Assembly: GCF_023065955.2 (NCBI RefSeq) | Contig: NW_026622986.1 | Location: forward strand, 16,889,848 to 16,953,847 | Length of the DNA stretch: 64,000 nucleotides | Reading direction: 5' to 3' | From: Ursus arctos | Lineage: Eukaryota > Chordata > Mammalia > Carnivora > Ursidae | Part shown: positions 36,869 to 47,966 of the stretch, in pieces | Position numbering within the stretch: the first letter of the stretch is position 1 | Layout of the letters: every line of letters begins with the position of its first letter | Program-made: the position numbers and the translations under genes | Notes under the pieces: model-generated | Databases searched by the model: none | Told to the model about the DNA's origin: nothing | What the model saw: the letters and a program-made list of their open reading frames with translations, nothing else

Positions 36869-36935
36869 GTGTATATGTATGTGTGTGTATGTGTGTGCAT
36901 GCGCATGTGAGGGTGTGTCTGTATGTGTTGTTATC
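36869..36935. repeat. Imperfect (TG)n repeat
   Basis: Alternating TG with interruptions such as tatgtatgtg and catgcgcatg, about 67 bp. Confidence 0.85.
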
Positions 36936-37670
36936 TGTGCAGGAGTCGTGATGATAGAGCCTGTAAGTATGGTGGGTGAGGGGATTTGCTGGTACCTATG
37001 CAATTATTATAATTTATGGAGGGACTGAGATCTGGTTCTCACCCTTCAGAACTACCTGTATCTTTCACAGCCTCAGTGATCTCTATTTAGATGACTTGGT
37101 ATCATCTTAATTAAGTCCTAACATTACCTTCCAGTACCAGTTCTTCATTCCCCACTGTATGCTGAGATTGGGTGTCCTGTTAATAACTTAAATTCAACAT
37201 CTTTATTATGAATTCATCATTCCCTGTGCTTTACCTCCTTGCCTACTTTTGTTGACTTGTCTAATCCCATTGGTGCCTTTGAAGAATGTTAGAAGAACCG
37301 CCTCACTTACTCTGTTGCTATCCATACGACACTCTGCTGCCAGATTAGCGACTCTCCAAACCCGGAATCATATCACCTTTGTTCGAAAACTGTCTTTGGT
37401 ACTGATTCAAGCTTCCAGCCTGGATTCAAGGTCCCTGATGAGGTGAGAGGACCGCTATGACATGAGCAGTACACAACCGAGTCTACATGGCTAGAATGAA
37501 GCAGATCACAGGGCAATTACCAAGTAATTTCTAGAATATTTGTGACAACTTGATGAGGTACTCCAGGCCCAGCCATCACACTGGCAGTTTCTCTCTGTGG
37601 TTAAGCTGAACATGATCAAAAAGGAAGCAATCATGTTCTGAATTTTGCAATGCTTGATGATTTTGTTTAA
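36936..37670. other. Unassigned non-coding sequence
   Basis: Nothing recognised; the 65-codon frame at 37249-37446 is unsupported. Confidence 0.35.
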
Positions 37671-37734
37671 CCAGAAAGTATTTATTTATTTGTTTGTTTG
37701 TTTATTTATTATTATTTTTAAAATTTTTCCCCGA

Positions 37735-37802
37735 AGCCTCAGAATAAATACTTTCCCCTCAGCCAAGATTTTTCTGACAGAGATAACTAATCATCATAGG
37801 CT
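37735..37802 (-). ncRNA. C/D-box snoRNA-like retrocopy
   Basis: Read on the minus strand, this 68-nt body starts AGCC, then T, then a perfect box C (ATGATGA), and ends with a box D (CTGA) followed by GGCT. The first and last four bases pair to form the terminal stem, the layout of a methylation-guide C/D snoRNA. A possible D' box (CAGA) lies at body position 27; no clear C' box is seen. After the body come six bases (TCGGGG) and an A-rich tail (AAAATTTTAAAAATAATAAT onward) to 37685. The block is bracketed by a 14-bp duplication, ccagaaagtattta (37671-37684, 37803-37816). The RNA 5' end falls exactly at the junction, as in full-length L1-mobilised snoRNA retroposons. I do not recognise the parent snoRNA. 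Caution: 'gaaagtatttatt' also occurs inside the body on the minus strand, matching the flank in inverted orientation. Whether it is expressed is unknown. Confidence 0.55.
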
Positions 37803-37887
37803 CCAGAAAGTATTTAATTTCCACACCATTGTCAACACACTATTAACAAGCTTAGTCTTAAGTTTACTTATAAAGAAAAAGCCTTAA

Positions 37888-38086
37888 GGGGCGCCTGAGT
37901 GGCACAGCGGTTAAGCATCTGCCTTCAGCTCAGGGCGTGATCCCGGCATTATGGGATCAAGCCCCACATCAGGATCCTCTGATGTGAGCCTGCTTCTTCC
38001 TCTCCCACTCCCCCTGCTTGTGTTCCCTCTCTCGCTGGCTGTCTCTATCTCATAAATAAATTTTAAAAAAAATCTTAAAAAAGAAA
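37888..38086 (+). mobile_element. CAN-SINE, ursid type
   Basis: It begins ggggcgcctgagtggcacag. Flanks end agaaaaagccttaa before it and agagaaagccttaa after it. Confidence 0.95.
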
Positions 38087-38323
38087 AAAGAGAAAGCCTT
38101 AAATGGGAATTTAAGACAAATTTTCTTCAAGAATAAACCTGTGGAGAGGGAAGAAGGCAGACAAAGGTGTTAAATAGCTGTTTCTAAGAATTGTTTCCTT
38201 GTGTGATTTAGCCTGGTTCTCTATACTGATCAAATTCACAAACAATTTTTTTTAAGGAAGTTAGGAGGGGAGCTCAATTAATCAAAAGAGAGGGGAGTCC
38301 TTTTATTTTATGCTTAACTTTTT

Positions 38324-38436
38324 AAAATTTTTAATTTAAATTTTTTTAGTATCTCTATACCCAACATGGGGCTTGAACTCACAACCCTGAGACCAAGAGT
38401 TGCATGCTTTTCCGACTGAGCCAGCCAGGCTCCCCC
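38324..38436 (-). mobile_element. Short CAN-SINE
   Basis: The antisense head ends 'ccgactgagccagccaggct' and contains gcttgaactcacaaccctga. No CT-rich body. Confidence 0.82.
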
Positions 38437-38789
38437 ACCAATAATTATGGAGCTCCATGTGACTACCTGAGGAACCACAGCTTTAGTCAGATACTGGCCA
38501 ATCATTAGGAGAAAATTTTAAACATGATCTGAAGGAGAAGAAAAGTTCCCGTAAGTCTCACACTTAGTTTTTACCTCCACTTCCACCCAACTCCCAGTAA
38601 CATCAACAAAGAGCTAGGGTAAAAATATTGCAATGCTTTTGCTTTTTTTCTGGTGCATGTAAGCCTCACATATCACATGATATATTACTTCAAGATCCTA
38701 TTCATTTGAGACTGATTTAATAAAAGAAGGGTCAGACTCATCTATTATAGATCTACCTTGTCAAAATGTGATCTAAGATTTAGCTTCTT

Positions 38790-38984
38790 TTTTTTAAATA
38801 AAGATTTTATTTTATTTATTTGACAGAGAGACAGCCAGTAAGAGAGGGAACACAAGCAGGGGAGTGGGAGAGGAAGAAGCAGGCTCATAGCGGAGGAGCC
38901 TGATGTGGGGCTACATCCCAGAATGCCGGGATCATGCCCTGAGCCGAAGGCAGACGCTTAACCGCTGTGCCACCCAGGCGCCCC
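38790..38984 (-). mobile_element. CAN-SINE, first of a tandem pair
   Basis: Ursid-type antisense SINE. It appears to have landed in the tail or edge of the SINE at 39001-39193, since tagcttctttttttaa lies between the two and the same tagcttcttt string precedes it. Confidence 0.93.
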
Positions 38985-39000
38985 TAGCTTCTTTTTTTAA

Positions 39001-39193
39001 AATAAAGATCTTATTTTATTTATTTGACAGAGAGACAGCCAGTAAGAGAGGGAACACAAGCAGGGGGAGTGGGAGAGGAAGAAGCAGGCTCCCAGAGGAG
39101 CAGGGAGCCCGATGCGGGGCTCGATCCCTGGACCCAGGGATCATGACCTGAGCCAAAGGCAGATGCTTAACAACTGAGCCACCCAGGTGCCCC
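39001..39193 (-). mobile_element. CAN-SINE, second of a tandem pair
   Basis: The outer duplication taagatttagcttctt (38774-38789 and 39194-39209) encloses both SINEs. This one therefore probably inserted first and the neighbour later split it from its left target copy. Its head part reads gaacc-poor 'ccaaaggcagatgcttaaca', an older subtype than its partner. Confidence 0.92.
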
Positions 39194-39209
39194 TAAGATT
39201 TAGCTTCTT

Positions 39210-40577
39210 AATCAGCTCCCTTATTACTAAATTGTGTTAACGATTGATTCTTATGTCAATTATTCAGGATTTGCAACTTCTCAATTAACAATGAAATGAG
39301 AATCCCCCTAATTATTAGTTGTTCTTGGTTTATTGATTTTATTCCATCAATCGATTATATTTAGGAATGGCTATTCTATTTAAATTTGTTCTCTATGAAG
39401 AGAGAGAAAGAAAGAAATATGAGTATTTTATCTAAAAATTTTCAGCTTGAATCCTCTCTTAGCGTACAGTTAGACCCTAACTTGGTGCCTGCTTGAGCAC
39501 AGGTTACAAAGTCACTTGCACCTTCTCCCTATTATAGAGGAGGAAGAGGTATTAGACCAGGAGCCTGCATCCCTTGTAACAACAGCTTTTCTCTTTTGCA
39601 GGAACCTAGAACTCTAGGAAATTTTTGTTCTAGTTCTAGCTCTGCTTCCAGCAAGTGCACTTGCTTATGTATTTATTATATTTTTAATACTGTAACAAAT
39701 ATCCTCAAACACACCATGCAAAACAAAAGTTAGGACCTTGACAAATAACCCAAATCTTAACCTTATGGCTTCCTCCCCATCTCATTCCCTTCCTTGCCTT
39801 CCCTGACCTCAAGGAACTCTTGTCCTGAATCCTGCATTCATACTTTCTTTTTTTCCCCTCTCATTTAATGTGGTTTTCTTGCATCTGTATGTTTTCTTGA
39901 AGAATTTTCTGTTTTAGTTGTTTTTAGCCCTAAAAAGGCATTAGTCTACCTCTAGACTCACCTTTTGTGCACCAGTGTGTCTTTATGGTTTAAACCCTTT
40001 GGAGCTGGGTTTTTCTGTCCTTGCAACATAAAGACTCATAACTGATTCAATGACAGGTTTAACTGGAAATGAAGGGCACGGTCTCCTTTCACATTTGCTT
40101 AAATGAGCCAAGAATGGTCACAGATGGCCTGCAGCAACATTCTTTTGCATTCCTGCTTACATGGAAGTGATGGGCTCTTAGAGCTGGAAGGGAATTCTCT
40201 TGCCATTCTGTAGACAGAGTCTTAGCTAGATGGCCTCAATGCTAACATTGCTTTAATTTAAGGACTTTCCTCACTATTTCTAAATTTAAGGGTTGAATTG
40301 AAAGATGACAAAAGAGAAGGGGGCAAGCTAACGTACTGCAACTGGAACACACCTCATTTTTCTCTTCTACGTTCAAGGAAGAGGGGGAACAGGGTGAGAT
40401 TCTTTTTTCTCATTAAGGAAAATTTTTGTTGTGAAGATATGCCTTAGCTATTGGTATCAAGGAGGACAACTGTATTCTTCTATGATGGATTCGCGGACAT
40501 CAGAGTACAGGGCTAGAGAAGTTGGCAGGCTAACTCGAGGTGGCAGTTTTTATATTCTTGCCGACGGTGAACTCATT
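39210..40577. other. Unassigned non-coding sequence
   Basis: About 1.4 kb without a repeat that I can name and without a supported frame. Confidence 0.35.
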
Positions 40578-40663
40578 GATTAATTAATTTATTCCACAAA
40601 CACTTATTAGATATCTACCACGTGACAGTGTTTTAAAAGGTACCTGGGATTTGTTTGAATCAG
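40578..40663 (-). mobile_element. L2 3' end, left part
   Basis: Reversed L2 terminus: 'attccacaaacacttattag' and 'ccacgtgacagtgttttaaa'. Separated from its remainder by the LTR that follows. Confidence 0.6.
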
Positions 40664-40664
40664 G

Positions 40665-41160
40665 TGTGGTAAGACATGCAGACAGGAAAATGATTGTCAT
40701 AAAGGAAGAAGTTTATACTCACAGATTCCCAGAATCAGGAGACACAGCACAACATGCTATGGAGAGTGATGTGGGGAAGTATCGGGGTCAGTCAAGAGGC
40801 AGAGGCAACAAAGGGAAAATGTGGGCAAGAGTTTTTATTGTGGTTTCTGCAGGAGGACTTGATGAGGTAGGGTAAGTAGGCTTAGGATTTGCTAGTTAGA
40901 ATAATTTTAGCAGGCTCTGGGGTGGAAGGGCTGTCTCTAGTTGTCTGTTACCTGGCGTGGGGTTGATCAGGGTCAGAAATAGTGGTCTGGAGTGTGAGAG
41001 CCCTGTGAGAGTCTAATAAAGAATGTGGTTGAGAGTATGAGTTTTGACTGATGATCTCCCTGTGAAAGGCACGCTCACAGGTGGGGCCTTTACTACCTCC
41101 TGGAATGGGCTAAGCCTAAGAGAGACAGTCCCTCCAAGATCACGGAGGCCCCAGATGTCA
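40665..41160 (-). mobile_element. Solo LTR of an endogenous retrovirus
   Basis: A 496-bp block starting TGTGGTAAGA and ending CCAGATGTCA on the plus strand has the TG...CA ends of an LTR. On the minus strand an AATAAA signal lies near 40834-40839, leaving about 170 bp of R/U5-like sequence, in line with a gammaretrovirus-type LTR. No internal region or second LTR is present. I could not find a clean target duplication. Confidence 0.5.
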
Positions 41161-41184
41161 AAATATCAGAATAAGAAGACACGC

Positions 41185-41480
41185 TTTATATAGACAGGTC
41201 CCATGTGAGACAGTGAAATTGAATAAGATAAGGGCCCTACCTTCAAGGAGCTCGCAATTTGGAAGGGAAACAATTACAGACATATGTTGATAGAACAATG
41301 CAGCAAGTACAATGGTAGAGATGTGCATTGGGTACCAATACCAAAGGCAGACACTTAGCTCAGATGGTGGGTGCTGGAGAAACCAGAAAGGAATTTCTGG
41401 AAGAAATGATACTGGAACTGAAGTAGGCATTATCTAGACAAGAAAGCCCGTGAAGAGAAACTCCTGCCTAGAGGAGAGCA
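41185..41480 (-). mobile_element. L2 3' end, right part
   Basis: Reversed L2 text continues: 'gggccctaccttcaaggagc', tcgcaatttggaagggaaac, 'ggaatttctggaagaaatga', aagtaggcattatctagaca. Confidence 0.6.
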
Positions 41481-41726
41481 CGAATAAAGAATAGAGGCAA
41501 GCAGCAGGGTTTATATGAAGAACTACAAAAACATAGTGTGGAAATTTAAGATCTAAGGCAGGGAGAAGAAGGATTTGAGGTTGGATTTGTAGGCAGAGAT
41601 GAAGACCAAGAGGGCTTTATCTTTCTTGAGGTTTTTGATTCTTGTTCTGTAGACCCTCAGAGTCACACTGAATTGTGTTCCGAGACATACTTATGTACTG
41701 CGAGGTGGTAATAGTGCTTATTATTT

Positions 41727-41930
41727 TTTTTAAGGATTTTGTTTATTTACTTATTTATTTATGTAGAGAGAGAGTATGAGTGTGGGAAGGGGCAGAGGGA
41801 GACAGAATCTCAAGCAGACTCTGTGCTGAGAGAGGAACCTGGCATGGGGCTTGATCTCATAACCCTGAGATCATGACCTCAGCCGAAATCAAGAGTTGAA
41901 TGCTCAACTGACTGAGCTACCCAGTAGCCC
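41727..41930 (-). mobile_element. CAN-SINE, older copy
   Basis: It starts 'ttaaggattttgtttattta' and ends 'tgactgagctacccagtagc'. Weak flanking similarity (agtgcttattatttt, aggtgcttcttttt). Confidence 0.88.
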
Positions 41931-42013
41931 CAAAGGTGCTTCTTTTTAAAGGAAGACTTATTCAAGACTACTGCAACACGAAAGAGAAATTGAGCTCAAC
42001 TCCCAGGGAAGAG

Positions 42014-42605
42014 TGGGTTTTTTTCAGCTTTATTGAGATATAATTTTTTAAAAAGATTTTATTTATTTATTTGACAGAGAGACAGCCAGCGAGAGAGGGA
42101 ACACAGCAGGGGGAGTGGGAAAGGAAGAAGCAGGCTGCCAGCGGAGGAGCCCGATGTGGGACTAGATCCCGAACGCGGGGATCATGCCCTGAGCCGAAGG
42201 CAGACACTTAACGACTGCGCTACCCAGGCGCCCCTATTGAGATATAATTGACAAAATTGTAAGATATTTAAAGTGTACAACATATGATTTGACATACATA
42301 TACATTGTGAAAGGATTTCCCCCATCAAGTTAATGAACACATCCATCACTTCACATAGTTTCCCTTTGGGGGGAGGTGGTAAGAACATTTAAGTTCTACT
42401 CTCATAGCAAATTTCAACTATACAATACAGTGTTGTCAGCTGTAGTCACCATGTTATACATGAGACTCTCAGAGCTTATTCACCTTATAACTGAAGGTTT
42501 GTACCCTTTTACCAGCCTTTCTCTATTTTCCCCCTCTATTTCTCCCTCACCCCCTGGTGACCACTTTTTTACTCTCTGCCTCTATGAATTTGACTTTTTT
42601 TTTTC
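42014..42605 (-). mobile_element. L1 3' UTR, antisense
   Basis: 'ttttcagctttattgagata', then (after a SINE) gacaaaattgtaagatattt, 'tgaacacatccatcacttca', 'ccttataactgaaggtttgt' match an L1MA-type 3' UTR in reverse. Only UTR is present. Confidence 0.85.
42046..42234 (-). mobile_element. CAN-SINE inside the L1 3' UTR
   Basis: Ursid type, ending gcgctacccaggcgcccc. The exact 15-bp target duplication is tattgagatataatt (42031-42045, 42235-42249), itself L1 sequence, so the SINE is younger than that L1. Confidence 0.95.
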
Positions 42606-43285
42606 TTTCAGGTATTAGTGTTTTAACTCACACCCTTCTCCCACTTCAAAAAAAGAGTGGCTGGTCAAATATATTTGAAAATATCTATATATTACATTCC
42701 TATCAGAAATCCATGATGCACATTCGTATGTTAAAAGTTCTAAAAAATCAAACAGAGCAAAACAAAATTTTGCTTTGTTTAATTCAGTGACTCTTAGATT
42801 TATTTGGCCACAAAACCTCTTTTTCCCCCTTAGAACACAATACACATCTTGAGAAATACTACTGGTCAGTGGCGACCCACTGAACAACCTGACACTAGAG
42901 AAGGACATTGTTAACTTTGAATCTTATAGACTGCTTTATAGTTGATTCCAGCTCTTGGAAATAGCAGACGTGATAGGGATAAAGAAGCAGAGAGAAATTA
43001 AAGAATTATTTAAGAGATAAAGCAGTGCTTTACTGATTAAGTAGAGGTATTGAATCCAGATTATAGGAAGGGTTATAACATTTTGGGTTTTATGTAAGTT
43101 TCTCACCATCAGGTGGAAACATTCGTCAGGCAGTTAGGGTAGAGCTTTTGTGTAAGAGATGTATGTTTGAAACTATAAAACTTTATTTGATTTCACCAGG
43201 AAAGTTTATTGACAAAAAACAATATTGGACAGAGCATAGACCCCAGGGAACCTCAACTCTTAAGCAAGAGAAGAAAGAAGTGTCA
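42606..43285. other. Unassigned non-coding sequence
   Basis: A patch at 42785-42870 (cacatcttgagaaatactac) hints at an old hAT edge. Nothing firmer is seen. Confidence 0.3.
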
Positions 43286-43300
43286 AGAACATAACAGGCA

Positions 43301-43504
43301 GGGGCGCCTGGGTGGCACAGCGGTTAAGCGTCTGCCTTCGGCTCAGGGCGTGATCCCGGCGTTCTGGGATCGAGCCCCACATCAGGCTCTTCTGCTATGA
43401 GCCTGCTTCTTCCTCTCCCACTCCCCCTGCTTGTGTTCCCTCTCTCACTGGCTGTCTCTATCTCTGTCGAATAAATAAATAAAAAATCTTTAAAAAAAAA
43501 AAAA
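43301..43504 (+). mobile_element. CAN-SINE, ursid type, young
   Basis: Near-perfect head ggggcgcctgggtggcacag, full body, A-tail. The exact 15-bp target duplication is agaacataacaggca (43286-43300, 43505-43519). Confidence 0.96.
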
Positions 43505-43519
43505 AGAACATAACAGGCA

Positions 43520-44384
43520 AAAAGTTGTCAAAAATGTAGGAGGGGTCTCAAAGGCAATAGTATCATGGAATATACGAGTGAGAAGTTGAAGTAAGAAGGA
43601 ATGACCAGCAGATTCCTGTGTAATAGAGGGTTTCAGCAGACTTGTAATAGCTCATAGAGCCAATGTTAACTGTCTTGGAAGCCAACTGATGCCAAGTTAG
43701 TAGCTGAAACGAGCCATGGTGAATGTATTTGTACCACTGAAAGTTTAATACACTATAGCCGGTCAGCCTGCTACCTGACTTCTGCTCTGAGAAGGTAGTT
43801 CAACATTTACTGTCAACCACTGGATAAAGACCAAAAAATGCTCTTCAGATTTGTCAGATAATCAGTAATTCCAGAGGAAGGCCTTCTGGGTGGTGGAGCA
43901 GAAGCCAGATTACAGTGAGTTAGGAAGTGGGGAGTATGAAAATGCAGAGGCTTTAATGAGAAAGGAATATATAAAGTATAGCTCGGGGATAATGTGAAGT
44001 CAGGAAAAGAAGAAAAAAGCATATTTGCAGCTCTAAAGGATGTTTGTAATAGAAAGAGAACACAAGGCTAGGGTGTAAGGTGAAGGTCTCAGAGGAGGAA
44101 AGAGAGGATGGGCTTCAGGACAGATGCAGCGAAACTTGAATAGGAGAGAGATGGCTGATCATCTAAGACTGGAGGAAAGATGGACCCTTTGAGAAGAACC
44201 AACATTTGCCATTCAACCTGCATTTAAACATGTGGGATTCCACATTTCTTTTCAAGTAACCTTGGCTGCTTCTGACTTTGGAAGCTAACAGTTGTTACCA
44301 CTTGTATTTCTTTTGGGGAAAAGCCTGGATCTTTCCGTTAGTGCAGAATACAACAGTATTTGAAAAAAAAATTTTTTAATAAAG
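43520..44384. other. Unassigned non-coding sequence
   Basis: No repeat named and no supported frame. Confidence 0.35.
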
Positions 44385-44790
44385 TAAGGATGACGCACAA
44401 TATTACGTAAGTTTCAGGTGCACAACATAGTGATAGGACAAGTTTATACATTATACTATGCTCACCACAGTGTAGCTGCCATCTGTTACCATACAACACA
44501 ATTACAGCACTGCTCACTATATCCCCTATGCTCTACCTTTCTTCCCTGAGACTTAGTCATTCCACAACTGGAAGCCTGGACCTCCCACTCCTGTTTTGTC
44601 CCTCACCTGTTTTACTCTTACCCCCACCCTCTGCCTTCTGACATCCATCAGTTTGTTCTCTGTACTTATGGATCTGTTTCTGCTTTTTTGGTTTGTTTGT
44701 TCAGTTGTTGTGTTTTTTAGATTCTACCTTTGAATGAATCATATGGTATTTTTCTTTTTTTGCCTGACTTATTTCACTTAGCATAATACC

Positions 44791-44793
<3 letters not shown>

Positions 44794-44837
<44 letters not shown>
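44794..44837. repeat. (AT)n microsatellite
   Basis: About 44 bp of pure AT at the left breakpoint of the inverted L1 piece. Confidence 0.97.
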
Positions 44838-44840
<3 letters not shown>

Positions 44841-44844
44841 TGAG

Positions 44845-44917
44845 ATGGAATATTATTCAGCCATAAAAAAGAATGAAATCTTGCCAGTTTGTGACAATAT
44901 AAATGGACCTAGAGGGT
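44845..44917 (+). other. Inverted 73-bp segment within the L1
   Basis: atggaatattattcagccat ... agagggt is the sense L1 sequence that encodes [14 protein letters not shown], while all L1 sequence on either side is antisense. The motif accctc (44788-44793) before the first AT run reappears in inverse as gagggt at 44912-44917. The piece is thus flipped in place between AT/GT-rich repeats. Confidence 0.85.
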
Positions 44918-44930
44918 GTGTATGTGTGAG

Positions 44931-44937
44931 TATATAC

Positions 44938-45012
<75 letters not shown>

Positions 45013-45034
45013 TATATATGTGAGTATATGTATA
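44931..45034. repeat. Compound (TA)n(TG)n(TA)n repeat
   Basis: Alternating TA and TG blocks of about 100 bp at the right side of the inverted L1 piece. Confidence 0.95.
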
Positions 45035-45694
45035 CCACATCTTCTATATCCATTTGTCCATTGATGGACACTTAAGGGGCTTTCATATCTTGGCTATTGT
45101 AAATGATGCTCCAATTACACAGCGATGCAGCTATCTTTTTGAGTTAGTGTTTTTGTTTTCTTTAGGTAAATGCCCAGTAGTGGAATTACTGGATTGTATG
45201 GCATTTCTGTCTTTAACTTTTTGAGGAACCTCCATACTGTTTTCCATAGTGGCTACACCAATTTATATTCCCACCAGCAGTGCACGAGAGCTTCTTTCTC
45301 TCCACATCTTTGCCAACATTTGTTATTTCTTGTCTTTTTATTAGCCATTCTGACAGGTGAGAGGTGATATCTTACTGTAGTTTTGATTTGCATTTTCCTG
45401 ATGAGGAGTGATGTTGAGCATCTTCTCATGTGTCTGTTGTCCATGTGGATGTCTTTGGAAAAATGTCTACTCATGTCCTCTGCCTATTTTTAATCAGATT
45501 AATTTTTGGTGTTGAGTTGAAAAAGTTCTTTATGTAGTTTGGATATCAACCCCTTGTCAGATGGATATATCATTTGCAACTATCTTCTTCCATTCAGTAG
45601 TTTGTCTTTTTGTTTTGTTGATGGTTTCCTTCACTGTGCAAAAGCTTTTTATTTTGGTGGAGTCCTAATAGTTTATTTTTTAGTTTTTGTTTCT

Positions 45695-46138
45695 AAATAC
45701 AACACTATTTTTAAAAAATACTTATATATAGAAATTAAGGGGGAAATAACAAATGTGTGAAAAGGAATGTAAGTATTGAATTGTTTAAGTCTAAATTCAA
45801 ACTAATAAAATTTTAATCATGGGTATTTTAGCTGTCCTAGCTTCTGGATTTGGATGTGTAATGAATAAATCCTGTATTTAGTTTCTTGCACCAATTTATC
45901 CTGCTTCTCCTGCCATTTTCAGGCCTAGATTCAGGCTGCTATAATTGCTTATATTAGTCAATTTCTGACCTAACAAGGTCCTCTCACTAAGGAATATAAA
46001 GTCGGGATCTTGGATGTCATCTTGCTCCTTACTGCCATTTCTAACCCTGGTAAGGAAAACAAATCATTAAGACTGGAAGGAAAGGTTTGTGAATGCATTT
46101 TCTGAGCCAGGATTGTGTCTTAGTCATCTTTATATCCT
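45695..46138. other. Unassigned non-coding sequence
   Basis: Nothing recognised. Confidence 0.35.
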
Positions 46139-46855
46139 CATTCATCCATTTATTCATTCAATAAATATTTATTAAGAGCACACAATTTTCTGGGCAAAAT
46201 GCCATAGGCTGAGGATGATGGGATAAACACAGAGAGCTTTTAGTATAATGGGAGAGACATATATTAAGTAGCCACACAAATAAACATGTATAATTACATA
46301 AAGTGGTAAGTGCTTTGAAGGAAAAACGAAGAGTTAAATGAAATATTAAAAAAAGAGAGATCTGACTGAATTTCTGGAGTCATGAGAGGGCTTCTCTGGG
46401 AGAATTTTGAAACCTAAAGTCTGAGTAGGCGTTCTCTAGACAAAGTGTGAGACAAAGAGCATTCTAGGCAGAAGGAACAGCCACTGAGAAGGACTTGCAG
46501 TAGGAAAACATTAACTGTTTTTGGGAAATAAAAAAAAAATACCATGAGTAAAATCTAGTAGTATGAGAAAAGAAGAGATTGAAGAGGAAGAATCTGTTAA
46601 ACCTTTTGGATATTGTTCTAGGTACAATTATAAACTAGGGAAAGGTTTAAGGCAAAACAAGGACATAACCTGAATGTGTTTTTAAAAGATCACTCTGGCT
46701 ATTAAGAGTAGAATGGAGGGGAACAGAATAGAACTGGGGAATCTATTTTGCAGACCAGATGAGTTGATCAAGTGAAAGCATGGTGGCTTGAATAGGGAGT
46801 TGGCCTTGGAGATTGAGAAAAGTGCAATATTTGGATTAGATTTGCAGAGAAACTG
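46139..46855 (-). mobile_element. LINE-2 (L2) 3' portion, antisense
   Basis: Reversed L2 blocks in order: attcaataaatatttattaa, 'gtggtaagtgctttgaagga', gagcattctaggcagaagga, acagccactgagaaggactt, 'aaaagatcactctggctatt', 'agcatggtggcttgaatagg'. The last blocks cover the end of the CR1-type ORF. Confidence 0.85.
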
Positions 46856-47951
46856 TATCAGTACATCTTACCTGTTCATTTTACCATATGTCCTCAATCA
46901 AACAGTAGGATAAGAAAAATAAATTATGGGCACAAAAATTGGAAAGTAAGGAATCTGAAAAAATTATGACATACATAGAGAGCCCCAAAAGCCTACAGAA
47001 AAATTAGAAATAATGTGAGATTTAGGAAGGTGTTTAAGCAAAATATTTAATTTAAAAATGAATAGAGGAGGTGAGTATAGGAGAGAAGTGATTTCTAGAA
47101 AGTGGAGGAGTATCAGTTAAAAAGATAAAAAGAAAAGACAAAAAGGGAGAAAAAGAGAAAAAAAGGGAGAACAGGAAGGAAAGAAGCAAAGCCAAAAACT
47201 GTTATACTTCTGAGTAATTGAACAAGAAGGATAGAAAGTTGTGGCTGGAAGGGGGTAGCATTTTGAATTAGTGTTATTGATGTGATGCAGTTCCTGATCC
47301 AGGTGTGACTTGGTGGTGGGTGTTGATGTGGAAAAGAAGTCACAGAAGAGGAGGCGTTCAAGGAAGTGAATGACTAGTTGATGGGTCACCCAAGCTTGTG
47401 TCGAAGTGACTCAGGATGGTGGCAGGAGTGGGGATGGAGGGAGCCTGAGCCAAGCACTTAGTCTTTCATGATGGGAAGAAGTAGATGATGCTGTGGGGGG
47501 TGAAGTGGGGGAGGGGAGGTATAAACAGATGGTTGATACTCAGAGGAGCAGAAGTTTAACAAAAAGGAGAGGAAATTGCGTACTGGGTGCTGGGAGTGGC
47601 AATAACTGGGACAGTGGATGGTTAGCTGGATCCTCCATTGGAGAGGACTGCAGAAGACATGGTATTGCCAGGAGACAGCTGTGGCTCAATTATGGCAAGA
47701 AATCAAAGTGATCATTCAGACAAGATGATAAAAGTAGAGGCGAGTTTCTAATTTTAGATCGGAATTTTGAGGAGCACCTGGTCAAGCATCGGTGCTCAGT
47801 AGATCCTCGATGCGTATTGATTGGTTGAATTAATACCTCAACCATCTATTGATGAATGTGGTAGAAAAATCTGTATCATATTGAGCCTATGACTCAACCT
47901 GATTTGCATGCTATCACAAAACAGGCTGCTTTATCCAGAGTGCTTCAGCTT
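46856..47951. other. Unassigned; may include more decayed L2
   Basis: Purine-rich sequence near 47118-47185 and G-rich sequence at 47400-47660. Frames here (47113-47389 minus, 47493-47711 plus) are low complexity and unsupported. Confidence 0.3.
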
Positions 47952-47966
47952 TGCTTTCTTTGTCTT

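Larger units (their letters stand above)
44385..45694 (-). mobile_element. L1 3' end with a micro-inversion, antisense
   Basis: The 3' UTR (gtttcaggtgcacaacatag onward) leads into the ORF2 end in reverse. The minus frame 45253-45474 holds [21 protein letters not shown], the L1 cysteine-rich motif. A 73-bp piece at 44845-44917 runs the opposite way (see its entry). The element breaks off near 45694. Mutated and non-functional. Confidence 0.92.

Noticed and set aside
41160..41190. Target duplication for the solo LTR
   Set aside because: I compared the flanks of 40665 and 41160 and found only a chance 'atcag' match that is not adjacent to the LTR end.
44836..45075. 80-codon plus frame with IYIYIYIY
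   Set aside because: Its start is the flipped L1 piece and the rest is translated microsatellite.
47118..47389. Two overlapping minus frames of 82-90 codons rich in Phe, Leu and Ser
   Set aside because: They come from a polypurine tract read in reverse; low-complexity hydrophobic translation, not a membrane protein.
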